From Bacillota bacterium (GTDB taxonomy: Bacteria; Bacillota; Clostridia; Lachnospirales; Lachnospiraceae), in the NCBI GenBank assembly GCA_023439125.1, contig JAEXOU010000010.1:62001-126000 (forward strand): a DNA stretch of 64,000 bases, written 5' to 3'. The notes under the pieces were generated by a model. That model worked only from the letters and a program-made list of their open reading frames with translations, had not been told where the DNA came from and did not search any database. The position numbers and the translations under genes were made by a program. Positions 47,163 to 56,004 of the stretch are shown here, in pieces. Numbering within the stretch: position 1 is the stretch's first letter; every line of letters starts with the position of its first letter.

Positions 47163-47541
47163 TACAATCCTTCTTTCTTCTCATCGGCAAGTAACAACAT
47201 TCTTAATGTGCACTGCTTATTTATTATATATTTTACAGTAATCATACCACACATTCAATAAATAGTGGATATATTATTTATATCCACATATTATCAATGT
47301 TTCAAGTTTCAATATAAACAATTGCTTGATTAATTCCATGTGTATTTTTACGATAAATTTAACTTGAAAAAAAATTCTCGATTCATTAATATTATATTAT
47401 CAATACCTAGTAAAATTAAGGTGTCATAAGTACTTTTCTATAATTTCATTCATCATTTTGCTATAAATAGAAATGCTAAAAATGGAATGACACTTTAATC
47501 TAGTATCGATTACACAAAAGCAGACAAACAAGGAGTACAAT
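47163..47541. other. Divergent gap with a relic of the 61-kb repeat
   Basis: The segment at 47447-47494 (TCATTCATCATTTTGC, then TGCTAAAAATGG and ATGACAC) is nearly the same as the left arm of the tandem hairpins at 61253-61300. GTGTCAT at 47422-47428 can pair with ATGACAC at its right end. The rest of this 379-bp gap is AT-rich and should carry the promoters of map and the DedA-family gene; I see nothing else in it. Confidence 0.5.
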
Positions 47542-48291
47542 ATGAACCAATTAGAAACGAATGATAGTGTACAGGAAGATGAAGTTACGAAAAAAAGACG
47601 TAAAGTATTCAGTGTTATATCCATCGTTTTATTTTGCTTATTTACACTTGCTGTCTTTTGGTTTATTGGTAGAAAAATGTTAACCTTCTTCTCAGAACCG
47701 GATAAATTTAGATCTTGGGTAGATGAGCAAGGTTATATAAGTCGCTTCATCTTTATTGGAATGGTTGCATTTCAGATCATGATTGCAATTATTCCTGGAG
47801 AACCTCTTGAAATTGGTGCAGGCTATGCCTTTGGTGCCTTGGAAGGAACACTTCTTTGTATGGCAGGAATTCTCATCGGAAGCATTATTGTTTTTCTATT
47901 TTCAAGGTACTTTGGAGTCCGAGCGGTAGAAGCAATCTATTCTCGCGAAAAGCTAAATAAGCTAAAGTTTCTTAATGATCCAAAAAAGCTAAATACACTC
48001 ACCTTTATCTTATTTCTTATTCCTGGAACACCAAAGGATATCTTGACTTATTTTATAGGCTTAACAACAATGAAATTAAGAACATGGATTCTAATTTCTA
48101 CAATAGCACGTATACCATCTGTTATCACTTCAACAATTGGTGGCAATGCACTCGGACTAAAGAATTATAAATTCGCTGTGATTGCTTTTGGAATAACGGT
48201 TGCACTTAGCATCATCGGAATTCTAATTCATAATAAAATAAGTAAAGCGCATGAGCATACAACGGATCAAAACGCTAAAAATATAGAGTAA
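47542..48291 (+). CDS. TVP38/DedA-family (SNARE-associated) membrane protein
   Basis: A 249-residue membrane protein with about five helices. The family motif appears as IPGEPLEIGAGYAFG, then the re-entrant FLIPGTPKDILTYFIGLT. TVP38/DedA proteins are lipid scramblases or flippases that help recycle undecaprenyl phosphate and phospholipids. Start at 47542 behind AAGGAG. It stands alone and converges on the cadA gene with a terminator between. Confidence 0.88.
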   Translation: MNQLETNDSVQEDEVTKKRRKVFSVISIVLFCLFTLAVFWFIGRKMLTFFSEPDKFRSWVDEQGYISRFIFIGMVAFQIMIAIIPGEPLEIGAGYAFGALEGTLLCMAGILIGSIIVFLFSRYFGVRAVEAIYSREKLNKLKFLNDPKKLNTLTFILFLIPGTPKDILTYFIGLTTMKLRTWILISTIARIPSVITSTIGGNALGLKNYKFAVIAFGITVALSIIGILIHNKISKAHEHTTDQNAKNIE

Positions 48292-48335
48292 GATTCGGCG
48301 GTTCTTTCGATACTGCTTAATCTTACTCTTTATTT
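48285..48335. terminator. Hairpin terminator between dedA-like gene and cadA
   Basis: AGAGTAAGATT pairs with AATCTTACTCT, followed by TTTATTTTTATT on the plus strand. The plus-strand T-run makes it the terminator of the DedA-family gene. Confidence 0.75.
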
Positions 48336-48369
48336 TTATTGCTTATTACATGTAAAACGAATGACTTTA

Positions 48370-50265
48370 TTAGCGAATCTTTAAATTTTTAATCGATAGT
48401 GCACGTGTTGAATTTAGTATTGCAAGAACAGATACACCGACGTCTGCAAATACTGCATCCCACATAGATGCCTGACCAAATGCGCCTAAGAACAGAAAGA
48501 AAAATTTGACAAACAGAGCAAAAATAATATTTTGCTTTACAATGTGAAGTGTTTTTCTAGATATTTTAATCGCAGTTGCAATCTTTAATGGAGAATCGTC
48601 CATAAGAACAACATCCGCGGCTTCAATCGCCGCATCCGACCCCATGACTCCCATTGCAATTCCTATATCGACTCTAGATAAAACAGGAGCGTCATTAATG
48701 CCATCTCCGACAAATGCTAATTTCATCCCTGACTGTTGCTCAGTTAAAAGTTCCTCAACTTTTGAAACCTTATCTTGTGGTAACAATTCAGCAAAATACC
48801 TATCGATCTGAAGTTCCTTTGCTATTCTCTCGCTTGTTTCTTTAACATCTCCTGTTAACATTACAGTTTTTTGAATTCCTGCCTTTTTCATCTCATTCAT
48901 TGCTAACTTAGCATCGGCCTTCAATTCATCTGCAATTGTAATTGCACCAATGTACTTGTTTTCTCTTGCTACATAGACAACTGTCCCAATATGATCAATT
49001 TTTTGATACTGAATATTATTCATCTGCATCAATTTCTCATTACCAGCTAGTATTTCTTTTCCATCAACATAAGCTTTCACTCCATGTCCTGCTATATCAC
49101 TTGCATTGCTAGTTCTTGTCATATCTAGTGATTGATTTACTGCTTGCTTTAATGAATGTGAGATTGGATGATTGCTAAACCCTTCAGCTAATGCGGTAAT
49201 TTGCAGCAATTCTTCTTCTGATACTCCAGTAATTGCATGAACCATAGTAACTTTAAAAGTTCCCTTGGTTAACGTTCCTGTTTTGTCAAAAACTACAGTA
49301 TCAACTTTAGCAAGTGCCTCTAGGTAGTTACTTCCCTTAACTAAAATACCACATTTTGATGCCCCACCAATTCCTCCAAAAAAGCTTAATGGAACAGAAA
49401 TAACTAATGCACATGGACAAGATATAACTAAAAATATGAGCGCTCGCTTTAACCAGTCACTAAATTCCAACCCGAAAAATAATGGTGGAATTAAAGCTAA
49501 CAATAAAGCACCAATTACCACAACTGGTGTATAATAACGAGCAAAACGCGTAATAAAATTCTCTGTCTTTGCTTTTTTTGTACTAGCATTCTCCACTAAA
49601 TCTAAGATTTTTGATACAGTTGATTCCCCAAATTCTTTTTCCACACGGATATAAAGAACTCCTTCTTTATTAATACAACCACTGATTACAGAACTTCCTG
49701 CTTCTACTTTTTTTGGAACGGATTCTCCTGTTAATGCTGAGGTATCAATAAAAGAATTACCCTCAAGTACAACTCCATCCAACGGCACACGTTCTCCAAC
49801 TTTTACAACAATCGTTTCACCAATCTTAACTTCCTCTGGATCAACTTGCTCTAATTCATCATTGATTACTAAATTTGCATAGTCAGGTCGGATATCCATT
49901 AATTCAGTAATTGATTTTCTTGATTTATGAACGGCATAGCTTTGAAACAATTCACCTATCTGGTAAAAAAGCATAACTGCTACAGCTTCTTTGTATTCTC
50001 CTATTCCAAACGCACCTATTGTCGCAATGCACATAAGGAAATTTTCATCAAATACTTGGCCTCTTGCTATATTTTTTATAGCACGTAGTAATACATCCCC
50101 ACCAATCACCAAGTACGGTACTAGATAGACTAAAATCTCTCCAAATGTTTGATAGTTTCCTTGTATTAGTTCTAAATTAACGATTATAATTGCTAGTAAA
50201 AAAGTAACAGCACCAATGATAATTCTTATTAAAGTATTCTTTTGTTTTCGTGTCATTCGCTTCAC
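48370..50265 (-). CDS. cadA: P1B-type zinc/cadmium-transporting ATPase without its own N-terminal metal domain
   Basis: A 631-residue heavy-metal ATPase. The metal-site motif is SCPCALVIS, the phosphorylated Asp is in FDKTGTLTKG, and the hinge is GDGINDAPVL. The last helix has ADVGVSVLAILNSTR, whose Asp is the mark of the P1B-2 group for Zn2+, Cd2+ and Pb2+. The usual N-terminal HMA domain is missing and is coded as a separate gene just upstream. Start is either GTG at 50265 or ATG at 50256; the latter gives 628 residues. It is the third gene of an arsR-hma-cadA operon. Confidence 0.93.
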   Translation of the reverse strand: MKRMTRKQKNTLIRIIIGAVTFLLAIIIVNLELIQGNYQTFGEILVYLVPYLVIGGDVLLRAIKNIARGQVFDENFLMCIATIGAFGIGEYKEAVAVMLFYQIGELFQSYAVHKSRKSITELMDIRPDYANLVINDELEQVDPEEVKIGETIVVKVGERVPLDGVVLEGNSFIDTSALTGESVPKKVEAGSSVISGCINKEGVLYIRVEKEFGESTVSKILDLVENASTKKAKTENFITRFARYYTPVVVIGALLLALIPPLFFGLEFSDWLKRALIFLVISCPCALVISVPLSFFGGIGGASKCGILVKGSNYLEALAKVDTVVFDKTGTLTKGTFKVTMVHAITGVSEEELLQITALAEGFSNHPISHSLKQAVNQSLDMTRTSNASDIAGHGVKAYVDGKEILAGNEKLMQMNNIQYQKIDHIGTVVYVARENKYIGAITIADELKADAKLAMNEMKKAGIQKTVMLTGDVKETSERIAKELQIDRYFAELLPQDKVSKVEELLTEQQSGMKLAFVGDGINDAPVLSRVDIGIAMGVMGSDAAIEAADVVLMDDSPLKIATAIKISRKTLHIVKQNIIFALFVKFFFLFLGAFGQASMWDAVFADVGVSVLAILNSTRALSIKNLKIR

Positions 50266-50275
50266 CTACCTCAAA

Positions 50276-50494
50276 TCAATATATCAGGCTACAATCTGGT
50301 TCAATTTTTTTAATATACTTAGCTACTTCCTTAACAATTTCATCGAATTTATCATCCTGTGCTTCAAGCGTTAATTTCTGTGCCATAAAGCTAACTGTCG
50401 CCTTAATAACACCTTCGATCTTATTAATTCCATCTTCCATCTTTGCAGCACAGTTCGCACAATCTAAATCTTCAAGTTTAAATGTCTTTCTCAT
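50276..50494 (-). CDS. Free-standing HMA metal-binding domain protein
   Basis: A 72-residue protein with the ferredoxin-like HMA fold and the metal motif C-x2-C in DLDCANCAAKM. It is the domain normally fused to CadA, here expressed alone 10 bp upstream of cadA. It may deliver Zn or Cd to the pump or act as a sensor domain. The GGAGGAT ribosome site is clear. The short gap to cadA suggests they are translated together. Confidence 0.9.
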   Translation of the reverse strand: MRKTFKLEDLDCANCAAKMEDGINKIEGVIKATVSFMAQKLTLEAQDDKFDEIVKEVAKYIKKIEPDCSLIY

Positions 50495-50537
50495 CTTCTC
50501 ATCCTCCTAAAAATATAGTCTTATTCTTTATCCTTTT

Positions 50538-50903
50538 TTATTCACCAACATGGTCCATTCCTTGGTTAAGGATTGTTACCACATGATTATCCGCTAGAGA
50601 ATAAAAGATTGCCTTTCCCTCACGACGAAATTTAACAAGTTGCGATTGCTTTAATACACGAAGTTGATGAGAAATAGCTGATTGTGTCATATTAAGTAAT
50701 TCAGCAATATCACAAACACACATTTCCGATTCAAGTAAAACATATAAAATTTTTATTCTAGTTGAATCCCCAAAAACTTTGAATAATTCTGCTAAATCAT
50801 AAAGCATTTCCTCATCTGGTAACTTATCTTTTACATCATTAATTATATTTTCATGAATCTCTGATCCGTCACAAATTTCTATTTTATGATCCATTATATG
50901 CAC
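50538..50903 (-). CDS. ArsR/SmtB-family metal-responsive repressor (CadC/CzrA-like)
   Basis: The winged helix has DIAELLNMTQSAISHQLRVLK as recognition part. The C-terminal helix shows the alpha-5 zinc site D-x-H-x10-H-x2-E in DNHVVTILNQGMDHVGE. Helix 3 has EMCVCDIAE, the alpha-3 cysteines of CadC. Both metal sites are therefore present in principle. It probably releases the operator upstream when Zn, Cd or Pb binds and turns on the HMA and CadA genes that follow. Its start is 7 bases from the operator palindrome. Confidence 0.92.
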   Translation of the reverse strand: MHIMDHKIEICDGSEIHENIINDVKDKLPDEEMLYDLAELFKVFGDSTRIKILYVLLESEMCVCDIAELLNMTQSAISHQLRVLKQSQLVKFRREGKAIFYSLADNHVVTILNQGMDHVGE

Positions 50904-50910
50904 ATCCTTT

Positions 50911-50936
50911 CATATGAATAATTGTTCATATGAACA
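50911..50936. promoter_or_regulatory. SmtB/CadC-type operator for the metal-efflux operon
   Basis: Imperfect inverted repeat CATATGAATAATTGTTCATATG, with an overlapping TGTTCATATGAACA. It has the 12-2-12 style of CadC and CzrA operators. It lies directly upstream of the arsR-type gene start on the minus strand. Confidence 0.75.
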
Positions 50937-51317
50937 TTATACTATTATTTTCCTTCCTGTCAACTATTTTATGCAATTATTTCTATATTGTTATCTACCC
51001 ATAGCGTCCTTCCTTTTGGGGAGGTTCAAAGAACTGCGTAGCACGCCGAAGAAATTATACATGTGTACTCTTTCTTCTTCATTGAATAGGAAAGTTCTTT
51101 GAACTTCCCTATTCAATAAAAAAAGCGTCCAAAAGGAAGGACGCTATGACGCACACAAGCGCGATAGGAAGATGTCGCTTACGCGACCGCGCTTGGCGCG
51201 AGTGTTTTGCAAGCAAAACACTTTTATAGCAAAAAAATCACAAACGCCTTGCAAACAAACAGGGGTGTTGCATTATGCAACACCCCCTTACTTCCTTCAT
51301 CACTTTATGTATCTTAA
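50937..51317. repeat. Gap packed with hairpins, including copy 5 of the palindromic family
   Basis: The outer pair ATAGCGTCCTTCCTTTTGG (51001-51019) and CCAAAAGGAAGGACGCTAT (51129-51147) is a perfect 19-bp inverted repeat. Inside is GTAGCACGCCGAAGAAAT, from the family core, and a second hairpin ATTGAATAGG...CCTATTCAAT at 51081-51117. A third hairpin at 51201-51225 (AGTGTTTTGC with GCAAAACACT, T-run) and a fourth at 51262-51286 follow. This is a stack of nested or inserted palindromes and not a gene; the other 50 bases at the left carry the operon promoter. Confidence 0.7.
51262..51286 (-). terminator. Terminator of the GNAT gene
   Basis: GGGGTGTTGCA-TTA-TGCAACACCCC stem, followed on the minus strand by TGTTTGTTTG. 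Confidence 0.75.
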
Positions 51318-51719
51318 TTAATCAACTAGCTTTTTTGATCTCCATATGGACGAATCAACTGTATGCCTCTCATAGCCATGCTTTATAAAAAACTCTGCTG
51401 CAAGTAATTCATCTACGTTTTTATTATCTAATACGATATCTGACTTACATATAATAGCCTCTTCATATCCCTCACTCAATATTGCATCTTCTGAACGCTT
51501 TAGTAATTCCTTCCCAAATCCTCTATTCTGCATTTGAGGGTCCACACACATAAAACGTATCACATTCTTGTCCACAATTGAAACCCCAACGATATGACAA
51601 TGCTCTTGTGCAAGTATGATATTACTCTTGTCATAATCAACTACATCCAAAAATATTTCTTTACTCAATTGTGATGTCGGAAAACATTGTTTATAAAGCT
51701 CGTATAGTTCATTTTTCAT
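51318..51719 (-). CDS. GNAT-family N-acetyltransferase
   Basis: A 133-residue protein with the acetyl-CoA binding loop MQNRGFGKELL (QxxGxG) preceded by the beta-4 strand RFMCVDPQ, which are GNAT hallmarks. No substrate can be inferred. It stands alone on the minus strand with a terminator downstream. Confidence 0.8.
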   Translation of the reverse strand: MKNELYELYKQCFPTSQLSKEIFLDVVDYDKSNIILAQEHCHIVGVSIVDKNVIRFMCVDPQMQNRGFGKELLKRSEDAILSEGYEEAIICKSDIVLDNKNVDELLAAEFFIKHGYERHTVDSSIWRSKKLVD

Positions 51720-52033
51720 TCAAAGTCCTCACTTTCAATTTTTCTCCGTTGTTTGATACATTTCCCTTATTTATATACTATCTCCAGAATTATGGATTAC
51801 CCTATTTTACTATAGATAAAAACGAATGTCCATACTTAACCTCCCCATTATGTGAAGTTTAGGCTCAATTCAACGAATTGTATGATGATTTTATCGCAAA
51901 AAGCATAATAAATGTATATCATTTGCATTAAATATAGAAAAAACGCATATTTATCTATCTTTTTTCCAAAAAATGATGCACTTTCTTTTTAAATATATTA
52001 TAATGATGATACAAATTAATTATGGAGGTGCTT
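51720..52033. other. Intergenic region between GNAT and hemerythrin genes
   Basis: About 310 bp with no gene. It is AT-rich, with a TATAAT at about 51998-52003 that may be the -10 of the hemerythrin gene. I see no other signal or repeat. Confidence 0.3.
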
Positions 52034-52426
52034 ATGAAATACGAGATGAAACCTGAGTTTTATACTGGAATTGAATTTATTGATACACAGCACGCAAGAC
52101 TCTTTGAGATTGCGAATGAGACATACGAACTGATGATAAATGAATTTACACCTGACAAATACGATTATATACTAGATTTGTTAAACGAATTAAAAGAGTA
52201 TACAAAGTATCACTTCGCAGCTGAAGAAGAATATATGGAATCAATCCAATACAAAAAAATGTTTAGTCAAAAAATAGATCATCATGCTTTTGTTAGTAAA
52301 TTAGAAGAGATGAATCCTGAGTACATAGATGAAAATCAATCACAAGCTATATTCGATATTCTCGAGTTTTTAAACACTTGGTTAATCGAACATATTTTTG
52401 AGAAGGATATTTTAATTGGCCATTAA
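52034..52426 (+). CDS. Bacteriohemerythrin
   Basis: A 130-residue four-helix protein with the diiron ligands of hemerythrin: H in IEFIDTQHARLF, the H and E of KYHFAAEEEYM, H-x3-H in IDHHAFV and H with D in WLIEHIFEKDILIGH. It reversibly binds oxygen and in anaerobes is thought to carry or sense O2. The C-terminal His-x4-Asp is kept. I place the start at 52034 because GGAGG is 6 bases ahead. It is monocistronic. Confidence 0.9.
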   Translation: MKYEMKPEFYTGIEFIDTQHARLFEIANETYELMINEFTPDKYDYILDLLNELKEYTKYHFAAEEEYMESIQYKKMFSQKIDHHAFVSKLEEMNPEYIDENQSQAIFDILEFLNTWLIEHIFEKDILIGH

Positions 52427-52517
52427 AGGCTATTGGAATATCGATCGAAATTTTTTGATCAAATCTTATTGAACAGAACAAAACTGTGGAAATTCAGAGC
52501 AATTTTCTATAATGTAT

Positions 52518-52574
52518 AAAACCTCCTTAGGTAGATTTTGGTTATATACCCGATCTACTTAAGGAGGTTTTTTT
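52518..52574. terminator. Bidirectional hairpin terminator
   Basis: AAAACCTCCTTAGGTAGAT pairs with ATCTACTTAAGGAGGTTTT with a T-run on the plus strand. It separates the hemerythrin gene from the convergent LCP gene. Confidence 0.8.
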
Positions 52575-52578
52575 GTTA

Positions 52579-53748
52579 TTATTCTAGAGAATTTCCATCC
52601 TCATAAATAAACTTATAAAGTTCTGCAATATTCTTATCCCAATCGTATACTAATGGATAGGATGTCCCATTATAAGATTTTGGATCATTAAACATGCCAT
52701 CCACAGGTAAACGGAATTCCTCAACCGAAGTTATCTTATTTTCAACTACAACTTCAATAATTTCACGGATCTGTTGAGAAGTCAGACTAGTTGTAACATA
52801 CCCCATACAGTCATTTGCGGTTGAAAACATTGTAAAAATATTGAGTGACTTAAACTTTTCAAAAATAGCACTCATTGCTCTTCGATGACGAACTGTTCTG
52901 CCATAGTCATTGTTTGCACCACCTAAAGTAGCAACCTTTCGAACTCGACAATAACCTAATAATTGATTACCGTTCAATACGTTTACACCCTCGACAACAT
53001 TGCGATATTCTGGATTTGAAATATAATTTGTTCGATTTAAATACTTAGCTTCTTTTGCCCCAAGTTCAATTGTTACTCCACCAATACTATCTACAATCTT
53101 CTCAAATGATTCAAAATTAACGGATGCATATCCATCAATATGAAGCTTATAGTTCGCTTCAATTGTATCAATTAATAGCTTAACGCCACCATGGCCATAT
53201 GCTGCATTTAACTTTGTAGATTTCCATCCTGGTACATCGACATAAGAATCTCTCATAAGTGAGATTAGTTTGATTGTACCAGTATTCATATTAACAGAAG
53301 CAATCATCATTGTATCAGAGCGACTACCACCCTTGATTTCTTCCAGACCAAACAATAAATAATTCTTTACTCCTTCTTCTTTCTTACCAACCGGCTCTTT
53401 CTCATTATGTTCATTCATAAAAGTGGTGGCATCCTCGTCTCGAACTACCTCTTCAAATATATAGTTACCAGCAACCGCATAAATAGCTTTTCGTCCTGGT
53501 TTAGTTCCTACTAAAAAAACAATAGCGATAGCGAACAAAAGTGTAATACATGCAAATACTTTAATGCCCGTATGTTTCTTCTTTTTCGTTTTTGTCGCTG
53601 CTGTTTCTTGTTTCGCAGATCTTCTTGTGTCTTGCTGGTAGTTATCTTGTTCTGACTCAGAATCGCCGATTTCTCTGACTTGCTCACTTAATATAGCGCG
53701 TAATTCACGCTCATCATAATGTCTATTATAATTTTTATCTTCTCCCAT
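52579..53748 (-). CDS. LytR-CpsA-Psr (LCP) family cell-wall ligase
   Basis: A 389-residue membrane protein: basic, glutamine-rich cytoplasmic head, one membrane helix (residues about 58-78), then the LCP domain. The LCP hallmarks GSRSDTMMIAS, LMRDSYVDVPG, LNAAYGHGG and RHRRAMSAIFEKF are present. LCP enzymes transfer wall teichoic acid or other polymers from undecaprenyl carriers to peptidoglycan outside the cell. Substrate not deducible. It is monocistronic with a hairpin terminator downstream. Confidence 0.92.
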   Translation of the reverse strand: MGEDKNYNRHYDERELRAILSEQVREIGDSESEQDNYQQDTRRSAKQETAATKTKKKKHTGIKVFACITLLFAIAIVFLVGTKPGRKAIYAVAGNYIFEEVVRDEDATTFMNEHNEKEPVGKKEEGVKNYLLFGLEEIKGGSRSDTMMIASVNMNTGTIKLISLMRDSYVDVPGWKSTKLNAAYGHGGVKLLIDTIEANYKLHIDGYASVNFESFEKIVDSIGGVTIELGAKEAKYLNRTNYISNPEYRNVVEGVNVLNGNQLLGYCRVRKVATLGGANNDYGRTVRHRRAMSAIFEKFKSLNIFTMFSTANDCMGYVTTSLTSQQIREIIEVVVENKITSVEEFRLPVDGMFNDPKSYNGTSYPLVYDWDKNIAELYKFIYEDGNSLE

Positions 53749-53861
53749 TCGATAGCCTTTCTATATGATTGTTCAGTTGCGATAGTTGTATTATAGACAA
53801 TTATTGTGGCAAATGCTAGTCATGTTTCTTAAGAATATCTTTCATTTATTGCAACATAATG

Positions 53862-55130
53862 TTAATCCATCATTCCATAATCACATAAAATTCGCTTCGC
53901 CAACTCATTATAATTGAGTTTTTTCTTCGAAGTAATAACCTCATTATTATATATTAGATACTCGGATGGAAGAGGTCTTAGATTATATTCTGACGCCATA
54001 GAACGACAATAAGCTCCTGCATTTTGTATTACTAAATAATCTCCAATTCTTATTTCCGGTAACTCTCTGTCACTAGCAAAACAATCACCTGATTCACATG
54101 TATTTCCATAGATATCGTATTTTAGCACTTTGCCGTCTGGATTACTCACATTGATAATATGATGATAAGCTCCGTAAAAGACAGGCCTTATCAAATGTGG
54201 AAAGCCAGAGTTTGTTCCTACGATTAATCTTCCATTATTATTTTTTACGGTATTTACCTGAACAACAAAACATCCCGCATCAGCAACAATAAATTTTCCA
54301 GGTTCAAAATACATCTCCAGTTCTTTTCCATAGTTCATACAAAAGTTTTGAAATAGTTGTCCAGTCATGGCACCAAATTGCACATAATCAACTGGTGCTT
54401 CTTCAGGATGATAAGGTACCTTAAAACCACCACCAAAATCAATAAACTTTAGATCAGGAAAATCAATTGGATTTACAATATCAAGTAAATTATTCATACT
54501 CTGAAACACTTTTGATAAATCTGATATACCACTACCAGTATGTTCATGCAATCCAAGAATTTTAATTCCATATTCTTTCGTAATTTCTAATACCTTTGGT
54601 ATATCCTGCAATAGAATTCCAAATTTACTTAGGTCACCACCTGTTTGAACTTTCTCATTCTCTCCTGCAATAACATTTGGATTTATTCTTAATGCAATTC
54701 CGGAACCAGCATATTGCTTTGCATAGCTTTCTAATCTTGTCAAGGAATCTATATTAAGAAGTACCCCTAGTTCTTTTACAAGTTCCATGTCTGCATCTGT
54801 CATATTATTTGCAGTAAACATAATATGCTCTCTGTCGAAACCAAGCTCAAGCGCCAGAATAACTTCTGTTGGACTTACGGTGTCTAAGTAAAATCCATGA
54901 TCTCTCATTATTTTAAGAAGATGAGGATTGTAATTAGCCTTCATTGCGTAAAAAATTTTTAACTTTTCCCAACACAAATATTTTTTAAGTAACTCATATT
55001 TATTTAGAACATAATTTGCGTCATATACATAAAAAGGTGTTTCATAAGTTTCGCACAATGTCTTTACATTTTGTTCCTGGATAAAGTATTCATTTCCTCG
55101 ATTGTAAATTGAATTCTTGAGATTTTGCAT
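53862..55130 (-). CDS. lysA: Diaminopimelate decarboxylase
   Basis: A 422-residue fold-III PLP enzyme. The PLP lysine is K64 in FYAMKANYNP, the phosphate-binding part is FGGGFKVPY, and the C-terminal active-site Cys block is CESGDCFA. It makes lysine from meso-diaminopimelate. Carboxynorspermidine decarboxylase is related, but its C-terminal pattern differs. No riboswitch is visible upstream, unlike some lysA genes. It stands alone. Confidence 0.88.
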   Translation of the reverse strand: MQNLKNSIYNRGNEYFIQEQNVKTLCETYETPFYVYDANYVLNKYELLKKYLCWEKLKIFYAMKANYNPHLLKIMRDHGFYLDTVSPTEVILALELGFDREHIMFTANNMTDADMELVKELGVLLNIDSLTRLESYAKQYAGSGIALRINPNVIAGENEKVQTGGDLSKFGILLQDIPKVLEITKEYGIKILGLHEHTGSGISDLSKVFQSMNNLLDIVNPIDFPDLKFIDFGGGFKVPYHPEEAPVDYVQFGAMTGQLFQNFCMNYGKELEMYFEPGKFIVADAGCFVVQVNTVKNNNGRLIVGTNSGFPHLIRPVFYGAYHHIINVSNPDGKVLKYDIYGNTCESGDCFASDRELPEIRIGDYLVIQNAGAYCRSMASEYNLRPLPSEYLIYNNEVITSKKKLNYNELAKRILCDYGMMD

Positions 55131-55485
55131 ATTTAACCCTTTCTTTTGGATGTTTCGACCGTTCGTAAATATTTCGTGTTCTAATTTATCTATTTTGTTA
55201 TTATACTACATTTTTTTCTAATAGCAATACATTGAATAAGCCTGATTTCATTTTACACAAAGATATATTTTGAGTGTTGTCCTGTTGCTTTGTTTCAATG
55301 CGTGATGAAACATAATAATTAACATAATAATCTTGACGAAGCACGTTCAAAAAGCTAAGATAAAATCAGTTAAGTTGTTCCTGAAATATACGGAAGTTAA
55401 TTCGACAACATGCAGATGTGATTGGAAATAGCAAATTTACACTATCATCGATCCTAACCGAAATCAGTTGAGGTGCATAAATAAT
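55131..55485. promoter_or_regulatory. Promoter region between lysA and the kinase-like gene
   Basis: A good sigma-A promoter is seen: TTGACG at 55333-55338, TAAGAT at 55356-55361, with a 17-base spacer, reading toward the kinase-like gene. Its start would leave a leader of about 120 bases. No RNA structure is obvious to me. The rest of the gap is AT-rich with nothing recognisable. Confidence 0.6.
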
Positions 55486-56004
55486 ATGATTATCTTAATT
55501 ACAGGAGCTTCACATACAGGGAAAACTGTGTTAGCTCAAAAGCTATTAGTAGAAAAACAATATTCATATGTATCAATTGACCATCTTAAAATGGGGCTTA
55601 TTCGAAGTGGTAATACTGATTTAAAGCCAGAGGATGATGAAGAACTTGTGGGATATCTTTGGCCTATTGTTAGAGAAATGATTAAAACTGCAATCGAAAA
55701 TCATCAGAATCTTATCGTGGAAGGCTGTTATATACCATTTGATTGGCAAGAAGAATTTGACGAAGAATATTTAAAAGAAATCCAATATATATGTCTTATC
55801 ATGACAAAAGAGTATATATGTAACCATTTTACAGATATAAAAGAACACGCTAGTGACATAGAATGCCGTTTGGATGATTCTTACTGTTCTATGGAGTGGT
55901 TAATGAAGGATAATGTACATAACCTTGAAATGTGCAGAAAATATGAATTGCCATATCTTTTGATTCATGATAAATATGATTTAAGTAATCATTTTCAGAC
56001 ATGA
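55486..56004 (+). CDS. P-loop kinase-like protein (2-phosphoglycerate kinase/AAA-type)
   Basis: A 172-residue protein beginning with the Walker A GASHTGKT at residues 6-13. The pattern SIDHLKMGLIRSG and LIVEGCYIPFDW resembles small nucleoside or adenylate-type kinases of unknown substrate. I take the ATG at 55486 (GAGGTG upstream) since a TTG at 55468 is less likely. It is alone, with a promoter 125-150 bases upstream and a palindromic element right behind it. No substrate is proposed. Confidence 0.7.
   Translation: MIILITGASHTGKTVLAQKLLVEKQYSYVSIDHLKMGLIRSGNTDLKPEDDEELVGYLWPIVREMIKTAIENHQNLIVEGCYIPFDWQEEFDEEYLKEIQYICLIMTKEYICNHFTDIKEHASDIECRLDDSYCSMEWLMKDNVHNLEMCRKYELPYLLIHDKYDLSNHFQT

Noticed and set aside
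55131..55467. Lysine riboswitch near lysA
   Set aside because: The region directly upstream of lysA is too short and lacks the conserved L-box helices; the promoter seen there faces the other way.
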